Assembly: GCA_025786725.1 (NCBI GenBank)
Contig: JAHLTZ010000059.1
Coordinates: 1-64,000, forward strand
Direction: 5' to 3'
DNA: 64,000 bases
From: Syncephalis fuscata
Lineage: Eukaryota > Zoopagomycota > Zoopagomycetes > Zoopagales > Piptocephalidaceae
The number at the start of each line of letters is the position of its first letter. Within the stretch, counting starts at the first letter, position 1. The notes below the pieces were generated by a model. That model was given only the letters and a program-made list of their open reading frames with translations. It was not told where the DNA came from and searched no databases. The position numbers were made by a program, and so were the translations under genes. This document shows positions 47,941 through 60,054 of this stretch, one piece after another.

Positions 47941-48219
47941 TGGTTTATTTGTAAATAGCTACACTGTTGCTGCAACGCCAACATTCTACCATTTGTCTAT
48001 TCTTTTCTTGATGCTATTGAGCTAGCCTAATTTCATTGTTTCTTATTGTCCATAGCAGTTATCCTTACGCGACGCTAACAGCAAGCGTTGTTTCTACTTA
48101 ATCTATTTATCTGCAAGCTGGATACTTGTTACAGGTTTTATTTTAAAATTAACGTCGCACCCAAAAGACAAATTAACAACAACAACAGCAACAATAGCGT
48201 TGGCTCTAATTAACGCAAA
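47941..48219. other. Upstream region of 7TM paralogue 3
   Basis: No ORF of interest. Given the signal-peptide exons of paralogues 2 and 4, an unrecognised 5' exon of paralogue 3 could lie here. Confidence 0.35.
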
Positions 48220-50405
48220 ATGACACCAGAGTCGACTGCGCCAGAATGGACTCACCATTGTTATTGGCTCACTGAAGTGCGCAATTGTCGATACGATAAT
48301 GTCCACGAGAATATTGTCATTTTCAGTTTATGTGCGCATGCCATTCCAATGTTGGTTGGAACACATGCACTATGGCTTCGTTATCGACACTTATGGCGCG
48401 GCCTATACTGTCGTATTCGCGGCCATATTGTGCCATCCACCGTTGAATGTTTGCTTGTCCTTTGGACTGTTGAAAGCTATGCTCGCGTTGCCTTCTTGCT
48501 AGTTACTCTTTTGGGCGCTTGGCCTAGTCCAGTATGGCAAGAAGTGGCGTTTAGTGTTGCTATTTTTCCGTTTATATTTGGTATTATTCTCTTTTTGTGC
48601 GGTTTAATCGCCGCCATTCCGCCGTCACTTACCTATACGCACCATGTTAACGCCGACGGCACCGACAGCTTTCACTGGAGTTTTTCGCATTGGTCGAAAA
48701 TGCCACAGCGACTTTCCGGCGCTGGTGTCTACGTACCATCCATCCGTGCTTTGCAAATCACTACTATTATCATCATGCTTAGTATAGTAGGGGCCATTAT
48801 CCCACTTTCCGTGATGAATGGACTTGCATGGTCGCAAGGCAATTGGGACGCGCTTCTTTACTGGCGAAAAATCGAATTTCTCGTTTGGGGTGCCCATGTG
48901 TTTATAATCTTCGCTATTACCATCTACTACAGCCGCGGTCTATCGGCCATCATGAGAGGCAGTCTTCAAACGCCCGAATCAGAACATGATAACACCGAAC
49001 ACGGCTTTACTTCAACCGACCTCTCGATTGAGCACGGTCAACGCCGAACCAACCGTACCATGAATCAACGACAGTCCTATCCAATTCAAGAAAGCTTTGT
49101 CGAACCGGAGGCCCGCCCAAGATGGCCACTGGCTTTTGTGAAAAATCCTTTGAACCGTCGCCAAGATAGTAGTAATCAGGCCGCAGTCAATGCTGCTACC
49201 CGTGTTGAACACATTTTTACGGTGCTTCATATTGTAACGGTCTTATTTCAATATTCGCTATTATTTGGGCTTTTATTAATCATAAAATTATTTCCGATTC
49301 TGCGGCAAATATTGCTTTAAACATTGGTATGAATGGCATCGTTCTACCATTTACCTTAGGATTTACTTTGTGGAAGCTGCAACAGTCAACACTGGCCACA
49401 TTGCATACACATCTTTCTGCAGTCTATGAAAATACCAAAAATGCACTCTATCGCGTAAAAAATGCTGTACGCTATCCTCAACACATCATTAGTGATATTG
49501 ATGGTAAAGATGACTATGACATTGACGAATCCGTCAACGGTTTTAGAAAGCAGCCATTTGAGATGGCCGAAATCGACGAGGACCGCTACAACTTTTTCAG
49601 GCAAAACGAAGAGTATGTATGGCCAACAACGGCAGCTGAAGAGCAACTTAACCGAACCAACCGACCGGTAAGTAAAATATAACTAATTTGTGCTGCTATT
49701 ACCATTTATTAATATTCATTATTTTATTTAGCCAAGTGTGCCGTCAAAAACAAAACTATTCAAGAGTGCATCAAACGAAGATATTACAGAATTTAGTAGT
49801 AGTTGGCGACTACAAGCGGCATTTCACCCCAACGTCCGTCATCATCCTGTGTCTATTATCAACGGACCTGCCGTGCCACGAGCCATCCACAATGACACTG
49901 ATTTGCAACCAGCATGGTGTGATCGTAGCGATATTAGCATTAAAGAGCCATGGATCCATGTCGAGAACTCTTGCGCAAATAATATGGATTTTTCATCTGA
50001 TGCTATGCCACAAAACAAGCATCTTGATATGGAAGAGCTTGATGCGTTTGGCCCTCATCACAACTTTTACACAAGTCCGCCACGTCCACAATCACCTGAT
50101 CCATATGATCGGGGATTCGCCAGTGATGCAGAACCTGTTAATTATTATTTACGCAACAGCAATAACAATAACAATATTAATACTGTTACTGCTGCTACCA
50201 ATAATAATAATAATAACATTGATAATATTAGTATTGATATTAATGATAGCAGTCATCATCACTACGACGACGAAGATGATAACGAAAATCATATAAGCAG
50301 TTGGTGGACAAGTGCCACTCGGCCATCACCTATCATAATGATATGGATAACTCGTCTGATGACCAAGAGTCAACTCTGTACAGTAATCCCTTTCCAGAAG
50401 TATAG
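48220..50405 (+). CDS. Clustered 7TM receptor-like protein, paralogue 3
   Basis: The ATG at 48220 starts MTPESTAPEWTHHCYWLTEV, with C-x-W-x6-C (CYWLTEVRNC) and then HENIVIFSLCAHAIPMLVG (TM1) and LWLRYRHLWRG. TM2 is STVECLLVLWTVESYARVAF, TM3 ends LFLCGLIAAIPPS, and later segments include ITTIIIMLSIVGAIIPLSV and IEFLVWGAHVFIIFAITIY. NWDALLYW is the paralogue loop. The frame changes near 49275 to INHKIISDSAANIALNIG and FTLGFTLWKL. A 64-nt intron (49668-49731) precedes a long tail with Asn repeats. Near 50325 another break leads to a sensible end, DDQESTLYSNPFPEV, with TAG at 50403-50405, rather than the frame running to 50439. No signal peptide was seen. Confidence 0.75.
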
Positions 50406-51706
50406 TCGCCACTGGCACCATAAGCCATTAATTCAATAATTTAATAACTATAGTTTAAAAATAGCCGTATTTAATTCAAATCATGCCCATTTATCAGCAT
50501 TATTACTAATAGTACTATTATTATCGTCATCATTGCCATTATTGTTAGTCATTTTGCTTTTTTTCTATAAATCTTGTTGCATCTATTACTATTTACTGCT
50601 GTTGTCCGATAATAAATCTAGTTTGTTTGTGTAAAGTAGCCATTTGCTACAACATCAAATCAATAGATTGCTGATAGATACACGTCATTTGCAACACGTG
50701 CTAAATTACCCAATTAGCTGGTTCTTGCTAAATACACAACTACCGTATTCCGAGTTCAAACGGCTCTTTCTTAGTGTGTAACCATCGCTACAAGGAACAG
50801 CATAGGCGACATCCTAGTAAGTTTACTGTTATGATTGCGCAACTGCACATCGGCACATGATATCACTCGTCAAGTATCAGCTGATATGCACCCTGACTTT
50901 AATAGAACTAACATAGTAAAACTTGCAGTTATAGCAGCATTTGTTATTTTGATATCATACGGAAATGGCGAGTATTTATTCGACTGTCCCAATATAGTAT
51001 CGGCGATGACTTTTGTTACTAAATAGAACTAAATATAAAACATTCCACATGTGAAGACTTGAAATAAAAGATCTTTGCTCTTTATTATTTAGTATAAACT
51101 ATTCATTTAGCTATCTATGTTCTGCTTATACGCAAAATAGCACTACTGGAATAAATAAACGCAATGGTTACATTTATTTCTATTTACTAACGACTCATCC
51201 TACCATTATGGCAGGTTATCAAATTGTGTCGATGTAACGATAGCCGCTGCCTTAATAGCATTAACAATACACATTCGGTGAATCAATTTAAGTTGTACAC
51301 AGACACAGACGCCCCGTCCGCACTACCATCATGGTTACAATGATTATCGTTACAGTAGATTGACAGCAACAACAACAGCTACTACGATATAAGGACCATT
51401 TTCTTTATTATTATTAGTATGTCGCCTTTTTTGCCCTTTTTTCGCATTCCTTGATTTTGTTTTCTGTGCAGTGTTGTTGTTAACGATTTATTTGTTGGTT
51501 ACTGTGCCGATACTTACGTTTCCTTTTTTTGTTCTAACTAACACATCACACCGTTACTGCATACCAGTTACTTTACGATACCGTTCTAACGAATTGATGT
51601 TCACATTTTGTTGTGAAAAACCAACTTTTTTGTTCAAATTTAATTGATGTAATTACAGAGCTATTGTCTCTTTTGAACTTGAGTTTGTGCGTTTAATGGC
51701 CCCGCC
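50406..51706. other. Intergenic with one weak small ORF
   Basis: A frame at 50886-51026 encodes MHPDFNRTNIVKLAVIAAFV followed by ILISYGNGEYLFDCPN, which resembles a leader but has only 46 codons. Pyrimidine-rich leader-like sequence at about 51400-51560 precedes paralogue 4. No firm gene. Confidence 0.4.
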
Positions 51707-53656
51707 ATGATTAAACAACACCTACTATTTATTCTATTTATTCTATACTTACTGGCCATCAGTGATGTTGCACTATCAACGGAACCATCTATATCCAGAC
51801 AACTAATAGCAATAATTCCAATCATTATGATCACGATTCAATGGGAATGAATGGCCCATCCTCTGATGAACAACCGCTACCTAATTGTGACTGGCGTCTG
51901 TCGACAAGCAAATGCTATGCCAGTTGGATACATGAAGGTATTCTAGGCACGAGTTTAGGCTGTTACTTTTCCCTTATTCTCGCCGGCACTATACTATTAC
52001 GACGTCGATGGAAGGTTGACTGGACACTGTCACAGCTCGATCGCTCCTATGGACATGCTAGGGCCGATGATGGCGGTATTCGGCGCTACTGTCCTCTTTT
52101 TCGTCGTCTCGTGCACTACACTTATTGTAATGCACAAAAAGCGCCCACCTCGCACCATAGTCGACTCGGTTCGCCGAACAACAACCATGACGATACAGTG
52201 CACTGCAACGTACACGGCACTGGTCGTTGGTCGCGCATGATAACCTCCCCCGTCGATTGTCTCTTGCTATGCTGGACATGCTATGGACTACTAAGGCTGA
52301 TCGGGGTCACCATTACTCTACTCGGATTTATTAGCACAACGGAGATACAAGAAGTAGTATTTAATCTATCGCTATGGCCAGCCTCTATTGGGGCCATCAC
52401 TTTCATGGTGGGCCTAGTAGGTGGTGATCCACCTCGACGTCTTATCAACTGTTCAAGTAATAACGGCCAGCCAAAATACTGGATCCATAGACCACCTATT
52501 TGGTGTCTACAGTTTATTGCTCTATTCCATTTAATTGTCTATCCGGTTGTCACATTAACTTGTTCTATCTATTCGGGTATTAAGGCTGATTTATTTGATT
52601 TCTCGTCATCGCTGCAATGGGATAATATTTCTATATTATTCTGGTCTATTCAAACCTGGCCGTTTGCCATTATAGGCGCCGTTTATATGATTCATTGTTT
52701 ACGAGTACAGCGTCGCTTTAATAGCCCGATTTATCACGAAGCAGCCCCATCTAATAGTAATGGCAATGGCCATGGCCATACAATGACTTGCCAGCCGCTT
52801 AATAATGAAGAGCTGCTTTATATTCGACAACTAAACCGTATCTACGGCACTGTAGCTGCAGTAGGCATTGCCGTTGGTCTATGGACACTTACCGCCTCGT
52901 TATTGCCTGTACGCCGTATTGGTCATACTGTCACCTCATCCATGTTAAGCAATATTGCCTTTAACTGTATTGCCCCCATTCTAGCTATTGTTATTATGAT
53001 GACTGTCTAAACAAATCACGTGTCTACAAAGGCTTTTACAGCACTAATGGAAGTTATCGAATGTTATGGAGTTCCGATAAACGCTTATCTCCTCCAAAGA
53101 TGATGACAGAACAACAACATCCATGGTCAACGAGCAATTCTATTTATTTACCAAAAGGTTCACTTCATCCAACTGACTATCTTCAGCAACAAGCCATTGT
53201 TCTGATATACTTGAAAGTGTTCATTCAATGGAGATGCGATCACCTTCACCTATGAAACCACCTCCTATAGCCTATCAACGCAATGATCGACACCATCATT
53301 ACCAGCAACAGTTATATCATACCAATTCAACTGCTACCACTACAGATCATGATTATAGTAGGACTAGTATAACCAGTGCTACTAGCTATACGCACTATGA
53401 TGATCAAACGGGCAAACGCGTCTTTATTGAAGGGCGTGGTCCTCGAGTGAGTGCCGTGGGCACCCATAATAATGGATTCTTAACAGTGGGCACCTATAAC
53501 GAAGAACGACTCGTTAATAATGCCAGTGAATATATGTCACCACGAGGTTCGTTCTCTAGTGGAGATGGACGTGGTTATATTATTGAAATGTATTCAGTGG
53601 AAGAATCAGCTTATATTGAACGTGAAATTACTGATAGTTGTGATAGCCGTGTTTAA
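51707..53656 (+). CDS. Clustered 7TM receptor-like protein, paralogue 4
   Basis: The ATG at 51707 gives a clear signal peptide, MIKQHLLFILFILYLLAISD, and cleavage is likely near VALSTEP. One base is missing near 51812; the corrected frame continues as a polar NNSNHYDHDS stretch into PNCDWRLSTSKCYASWIHEG, the C-x-W-x6-C signature. TM1 is GTSLGCYFSLILAGTILL, followed by a longer loop than in other paralogues. TM2 is SPVDCLLLCWTCYGLLRLIG, TM3 ends FMVGLVGGDPPR, and further segments include LFHLIVYPVVTLTCSI and FAIIGAVYMIHCL. The last segment is FNCIAPILAIVIMMT. Breaks near 53010 and 53200 lead into a Ser/Pro/His tail (RSPSPMKPPPIAYQ) ending SCDSRV. The C-tail probably lies in the cytosol. Confidence 0.75.
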
Positions 53657-53766
53657 ATAAATATCATGTATTGTTAACAACATTAACACTGGTGTAAACA
53701 TTAACACGTTAGATGATGCATTTGATAATAACATAATATTAATTAATTAAAGTAAATACGTTCAAT

Positions 53767-54567
53767 TTAATGTTTGCTCTTCTTTTTCTTCTTTTTAGGT
53801 GTTTCTACTTCTGAATGATGTGATTTATGTTTCTTTTTATCACGTGGACTCTGATCAGTCTCCATTTCTACTTTGTTATCTGTCATAGTCACTATATTAA
53901 CTGAATGGCTATTATAATAGTTGTATTGTTTACCTGTTGTTGATTCAGTTTTACTAAAGATACAGCTTAGGGGAAATTGCATCTTCATTCCCTCAGGATG
54001 TAATCGCTTTTGAATAGTTTGTGCCTTAATCTCTTTAGCCAATGGTTTAGAGGAAGGAATGTTGACAGCATGCGTCAGTGTAATATGGCGAGTAAATGGC
54101 ATAGGTGCTACAAAACTATAAATATTGACTTTTACTATCAATACTGTATGACTTACCTAGAACCAACTTGTCTTCTGAGGGTACTAGACAGTGCATACCA
54201 CGCATTTCACGTCCACCGACAGCCGCTGATGCATCTGAACCCATACAGTGTACATTATACTGCTGATCGCTGACTTCAACTATAGATTCAGTGGAATCAC
54301 TCGGTAATTGGAGTGTGATACCGTCCAAGTCTGCTGCATTCACATTATCTGGTATTCTAATAAGCCATAGCTCTTTGTCGTCAGTGCTTGCTTCGAGTGT
54401 ATCGGCATCAAACGTAGATTCGTGTTCATCATCTATTGGAGCAGACACAAAGTGTTCCGGTGGTGTCCAAGTCGTTCTCTGTTGAATTCATAATAAATAG
54501 TTGTCAATAAGTATTGAAGCTAAATCAATAGATGTATGGTAGTCATTATAACTTACGTGATAGGCAT
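53767..54567 (-). CDS. RPA34: RNA polymerase I subunit RPA34 (A34.5/CD3EAP-type)
   Basis: Subunit of the A49-A34.5 heterodimer, which resembles TFIIF and supports rRNA transcription. Three exons on the minus strand; the start at 54567 reads MPIT and, using the AG directly before AACGACTTGG, continues in frame as TTWTPPEHFVSAPIDDE. Family blocks include DDKELWLIRIPDNVNAADLDG, LVPSEDKLVLG and, in the last exon, FVAPMPFTRHITLTHAVNI and LHPEGMKMQFPLS. The C-terminus is a Lys-rich tail (KKKKKKSKH), as usual for this subunit. The coupled upstream gene LCB2 diverges from the same roughly 720-bp intergenic region. Confidence 0.82.
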
Positions 54568-55289
54568 TGTAGGCTGTTCAACTAGTGTGTGTGCGCGTAA
54601 AGAATACTGACACAAGAAAATGAATCAATTTTCTTTTTTTTCTAATATTCTTTGATTTAAACCTTTAATTCATTCATTATTTTATTAATTATTTAGATAT
54701 TATGATTATAATTACTGTTCTTGCTCCTAATGATTACACAAACTAGTTTGCTATACCTGTTAAATAGTAAATACACTGCTGTTATTAATGTCTATAGTTA
54801 TTACAATCTATAATATAGAATGAATAGTAATTACGAGTGGATATGAATAAATGCGGTTAAACATCTTGTTCAAATGCCGTGGTTCCCAGGTTCTATCCAC
54901 ATTCATACTTGCCACACGAATGATGCGCGTGTCTCTCTGTCTCTATTTCTCTCTTTTTCACACTTTCTCATACTCACTGTCACTCTTACTACATATCACT
55001 TCTTTGTCACCACGTGTAGGCATAGACTCACTTGACTGTATGCTACATGCTTCATCCAAATACGCCACTTATTACATATTCTTTTATAATCCTTCACTAC
55101 TTACCACTACTATAGTTTGTATTCACAGACTATTGTCGCCTTTACTGTCGACTCAAGCTTAGGAATATTGATTACGCATCTGTACATCGCTTGGGTTATA
55201 GCCATCTATAGTTAATCTCTCATTACAACGGCTTCTATTACTGCCGCTACTAACAAGCATATACTATAAGCCTCAAGACCGATCACGCA
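54568..55289. other. Divergent promoter region of RPA34 and LCB2
   Basis: No gene seen. CT-rich stretches at about 54925-54975 lie upstream of LCB2. The plus-strand ORF at 54851-55162 lacks motifs. Confidence 0.5.
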
Positions 55290-57046
55290 ATGTCGTCTCA
55301 AACCACCACTACAAAGATCATGACCGCTGACCATAAAGCAGAGACGGCACCGATAGCCGAACGGACACGTCCTCATCCTGAAGAGATAGATGTGCCTCTA
55401 TTTACACTGCTTACCACCTATATATCCTATGCTATTCTGATTGCTGTTGGGCATGTACGCGACTTTTTCGGTAAGCGATTCCGTCGTGGTGCCTACGCCT
55501 ATTTGATGGAATCGGATGTAAGTAGTAATAGGCGCTGATACGAGCAATCATGGCTAGAACGACGAACAGCCAGTAGATATGAGTTGGGTTCTATTGTTGT
55601 TAATACTATCGCTATTATTGCTATTATTATAGGGATATGCACCCATTATTAGTGATTTTGAGTCTTTATATACTCGTCGTTTGTATTATCGTATTCGCGA
55701 CTGTTTTAACCGTCCTGTAACGGGTGTGCCAGGCCGTACCATTAAGGTATTGGGCCGTGCATCCAGCGATTATAACCGCACCTTCCGTATGACAGGAGAG
55801 GTGCGAGAAGTACTTAATCTTAGCTCGTATAACTATCTAGGATTTGCTCAAAGTCATGGTGCATGTGCTGATGCAGTAGAGGCGGCGCTTAACACGTATG
55901 GACCAGCTGGTGCTAGTACGCGCTTAGATTCGGGTACATTAGATCTACACATAGAAGCGGAGAAGCTAGTGGCCCGTTTTCTTGACCAAGAAGCCTCTAT
56001 TATTGTGTCGATGGGATTTGCTACTAACAGTACCATTATTCCAGCTTTAGTCTCTAAAGGCTGTTTAATCATTTCAGATGAACTTAACCATGCGTCTATT
56101 GTAACTGGTGTGCGTCTATCCGGTGCCGGTATCCGTGTATTTAAACATAATGATGTTGAGGATTTGGAATTAGTGATACGGATGCCATTTCTCAGGGACA
56201 ACCACGCACGCATCGTCCATGGAAGAAGATTCTTATTATTATTGAGGGATTGTACAGTATGGAAGGTGAATTTGCCGATTTACCAGCCATTATTGCGCTG
56301 AAGAAGAAATACAAGGTAAATAAGACGAATAGTGTTTAATGATTGCATTATTGATGTATTGCTATATAGTGCTATCTATTTTTGGATGAAGCGCATTCTA
56401 TCGGTGCCTTGGGTGCACGTGGTCGTGGTATTTGTGACTTTTACGGTGTCAATCCAAGTGAAGTGGATATACTGATGGGTACATTTACCAAGTCATTCGG
56501 TGCAGCTGGTGGCTATATTGCCGGCAAACAGGCCATTATTGATCATTTACGTATTAATAGCTATGCGCCAGTCTATGCAGAAGCAATGCCACCTCCAGTA
56601 CTACAACAAGTTGTGGCATCCATGCGTATGATTATGGGCGAAGATGGCACGGATGAAGGTGCAGAGAAACTTGAAGCATTGGCCCGTAATTCTCGTTACT
56701 TTTCATCGCGTCTTCGTGAAATGGGATTTATTGTGTATGGCAATGCCAATTCACCTGTTGTTCCTATGTTGCTATTCCATCCTGCAAAGATTGGTGCATT
56801 TTCTCGTGAATGTTTAAAGAGAAATGTTGCTGTAGTTGTTGTTTCCTATCCTGCTACACCTATCATCACTTCACGAGTTAGATTCTGTTTATCAGCTGCT
56901 CATACCATCGAGGACCTTGATTTGGCACTGGAAAAGATTAGGTAAGTAATACTGTTGTTGTTGTTGCTACTATTATTAATTGTAATACTAATACAACTAT
57001 TATTAGTGAGGTGGGAGATATTCTTAGTCTCAAGATGCTAGCCTAA
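55290..57046 (+). CDS. LCB2: Serine palmitoyltransferase subunit 2
   Basis: Catalytic PLP-binding subunit of the endoplasmic-reticulum enzyme that condenses serine with palmitoyl-CoA, the first step of sphingolipid synthesis. Four exons: 55290-55517, 55633-56315, 56370-56941 and 57007-57046, about 507 aa in total. An N-terminal membrane segment lies in [19 protein letters not shown]. The alpha-oxoamine synthase core shows [68 protein letters not shown] and the PLP-Lys motif [14 protein letters not shown]. One frame break near 56185, between LVIR and [16 protein letters not shown], needs one base. The C-terminus is LSLKMLA. Identity as LCB2 rather than LCB1 follows from the conserved PLP lysine. 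Confidence 0.93.
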
Positions 57047-57420
57047 GCTATGTTACACCTATCCAATGATACTGTACAGTATCAGGTGTATTACATAGAA
57101 ATAAAGTTGAATTTATTAATTAATTAGTGTGGATCAGTGTGTGTATTGTAAAAGGGAATAAATAGTGCTATAGATACTAACAAAAGAGCAATATAATGCA
57201 TTGTGATATATTGTATATCGTATTAATAGAGAGTAGAATAATATAGAATGCTATTATTGAACAAGTAAAGTACATGACAGCGATATGGATTAATATTTAT
57301 AGTAAACACAGCTAGTAACGAACATGTAGCTTTTATTAATGGTATGTATTCAGTAGATAATATATTGATATACAGTATAATGTTATTTATTATTTATCTT
57401 GTTAGTATGTCAGTACCAAT
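57047..57420. other. Intergenic, LCB2 3' flank
   Basis: AT-rich, no gene seen. Confidence 0.5.
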
Positions 57421-57765
57421 GATCGGAGTAGTGAACGTGATTTGTAAAAAAAAGATAAGATTAAATAAAAGCAATCCAAGTACATAGTGTAAATAGTATT
57501 TGTAATTAACTAGTATTCAGTCAACTACTAACACTATCTAGTTAGCATATATGGAGTGTACAAGTATATGCAATGGGTATATGTTGTCAAGTGTGAAGAA
57601 AGAGAAAGAGAAATGTGATGACGTAGATTGTGAGCTGTGAGCCTATTAGTCAATATTTATAAACAGCCGAGTTTAATTCATTAATAAATGGAGTGTAAAT
57701 AATAAAAGTCAATCTACCCAACATGTCAATACATCATAGAATAGATTAATAGTAAATGAACAAAT
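57420..57765 (-). repeat. Dispersed repeat, copy 3 (inverted): promoter and decayed secreted-gene start
   Basis: On the minus strand this reads like 820-1140: the ATTTACTATTAATCT region, GATTGACTTTTATTATTTAC, the TATAAATATTGACT element, a CTTTCTC-rich leader, and the start codon at 57485 with MYLDC as in MYLHC of copy 1. After about 25 codons the frame ends without a signal-peptide match of equal quality, so the gene part is decayed while the promoter part is 85-90% identical by eye. Confidence 0.7.
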
Positions 57766-58066
57766 GCATTGAGAATAAAAGCCATTTGACACCAAACTAC
57801 TCATTATTATAGAACATATATTCAATGTAATGGTAAAAGCATTAGGAAAAAGAGTATTTTAAATGGATTGTCTAAAAATTATTGTTGCATAATGCTTCTA
57901 ATTCAGTTTACGTAAAAAAGTGATACAACACATTTAAGATGGTAAAACAATTGCTTACTAGTATATATAAATAAAATGCACCCATTTTAACAAGTCTGGA
58001 TTTATTATAATTATGTACGAACACGGCTTAAACATTAGTCAATAATCTTTAAATTTATTCAAAACA
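57766..58066. other. Intergenic, GDSL gene 3' flank
   Basis: AT-rich, no gene seen. Confidence 0.5.
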
Positions 58067-59197
58067 TTAAGGTTGGGTAATGGCCACTTTTAAAAGCGAT
58101 AATACTTTTTGTCCTAGCACTTGATGAACATGTCGGGTTGGATGCAAACCATCCCAGAAGAAATAGCTGTCAGGATTGGCGCAAACCTTCATATTAGGCC
58201 CCAAACATGGATCGCGCATATTATTGAAAGAAAGCTGCTGCTGTTGTTCCCGAACGTTATATAAAAACGATGCTACATTATAGAAATGAAGTCGTGCATT
58301 GGGTAATCGCTGCTGCATAGCCGTTAAACGGTTCAGCAATAGCTCGTTGTGTTTTCGCGTAGCCATTAAGCCAATGTCTAAATGTTTAGGCTGCATATTA
58401 CGATATAAAGGCGATTGATCCATCGGTGGCATACCCATCACCAATACATGGGCCGTATTATTTGACGAGGCTTGAATAAGATTGACGGTATCCATCATCG
58501 TAGTAACGATACGATCAACGAGACCATTCAGCATTGTTATATTAGTACCAACGGCAGGAACACCCATAACATAATCGTTACCGCCCACTTGCAGTATATA
58601 CAACGGTTTTCCCTCGCGTCTAACTGACGTGGTTAACGACGGCAGTGGATCTTGTCGAGGAAATGTAGGAACAAAATACTATAGCATACAGTTAATTAAA
58701 AGTAACACAGATCAATAACTAATTAGGCTGCATCATATTAATCTTAATACTTACTTCACTGACTTGTTCGTAAGCGGTGGGTACCCAATTCGATTCAAGT
58801 GTACTGGTGGCAGCGCCTGGTGGCAGTATAGTGGCACCGGAAAGAGCACCGCCGAAAGCCAGTGTTACTAGTGGAACTCCTAGACCGTCGGCCATCCATT
58901 CAGACCATACACGTCCATTACTGAATCGTCCCTTGTAGTAAATATTGCCATCGGGTACTGCGCCATTCGTAAGCTCGAATACATTGCCCGTATCGAGTAA
59001 ACTATCGCCAAAAGCAATAATCTCGCTAATGTTGTAGTTATTGCTATTTTTATCAACTGCGGCAGTATAAACTTGCACGCACTAGATGGCGTGGCCAACG
59101 CAGCAAGCAGAATAACCGTGACGGCAATAGTAGCAGTCGCACCAACTGTAGTCGACCAAAAGCTGGGCATGTCCAAAAAGGGTAGCAACAACAACAA
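58067..59197 (-). CDS. Secreted GDSL/SGNH-family hydrolase
   Basis: Esterase or lipase with a Ser-Asp-His catalytic arrangement, probably extracellular. On the minus strand a leader (TVGATATIAVTVILLAALAT) follows either ATG at 59197 or 59170. The frame then changes by one missing base near 59070 into QVYTAAVDKN. Block I is IIAFGDSLLDTGNVFE (nucleophile Ser in GDSL), an oxyanion Gly lies in the FGGALSGATIL region, block III is LQVGGNDYVMGVP (GxND), and block V is FFWDGLHPTRHVHQVLG (Asp and His). One intron lies near 58685-58755. The order and spacing fit plant- and fungal-type GDSL lipases. The substrate is unknown. Confidence 0.87.
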
Positions 59198-59989
59198 TAA
59201 TAATGATTAAAAGAGGGAAATTTAAAAGGAGCTTTTTAAGATTTAAAGTGGCTTCACTTTATATGATGGGTGGATGATTGTATTGTTACTAACCATGTTA
59301 TTGTTATTGTAATGCTTATTTTTATTATTGTAGTTAAGGCATATGCCGACCAAGTGATATACAATAGCAGATTATTTACTTTCATATGATGTGTAAACAA
59401 TGCATTGCGCTCTCTGCTGAACAGTCATGTTGTTACCATCCTGACATTACAGCCATATTGTTATGAAATGTGAATAAGAAATACACCACGTAATTGGGTG
59501 ATCTATTAAAGTCACATGTATTTGGCCATAAAAATAATACATATATCAAATATCAGTATTAATTTCTAGTAACAGACAACGATTGCAAAGATTTAATTAG
59601 TAAATATCTGCTTGTTGAAAACATGTGAACAAGTGCATAAAATAATGCGCTGCGTTAATGATAAAATAGTATGTAGCTTTTAAATTTTATTATTAGTTAT
59701 GTTTACTATAGTTAAAACTGTAACAATTAATTATTAGTAAAAGATAAGTTTACTATCAAATCAACATAACCAACCAATGCATTGGGCCTTAAGCTTTAAA
59801 CTAAGTACTAAAAACGTCAAATTCTAAAATTATAGGATAGAATTAGGATAAGACGCTGTTTGATCATTTAGTTTACAATTCTTAAAAGCAAATTTGTGGC
59901 AACATTACTTATTATTGTCATCGCATATGGTTATCATAAAAAAGAATTATAGTATAGTTGTCAGTAAAATGCAATGAAATGTAAATTAA
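59198..59989. other. Intergenic, no gene seen
   Basis: AT-rich upstream region of the GDSL gene leading to the inverted-arm element. Confidence 0.5.
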
Positions 59990-60054
59990 TGGTGATAACT
60001 TAATTAATAAAGCGTTACTAAATCTATATACAACTTTACTAAAAATGAATCAAA

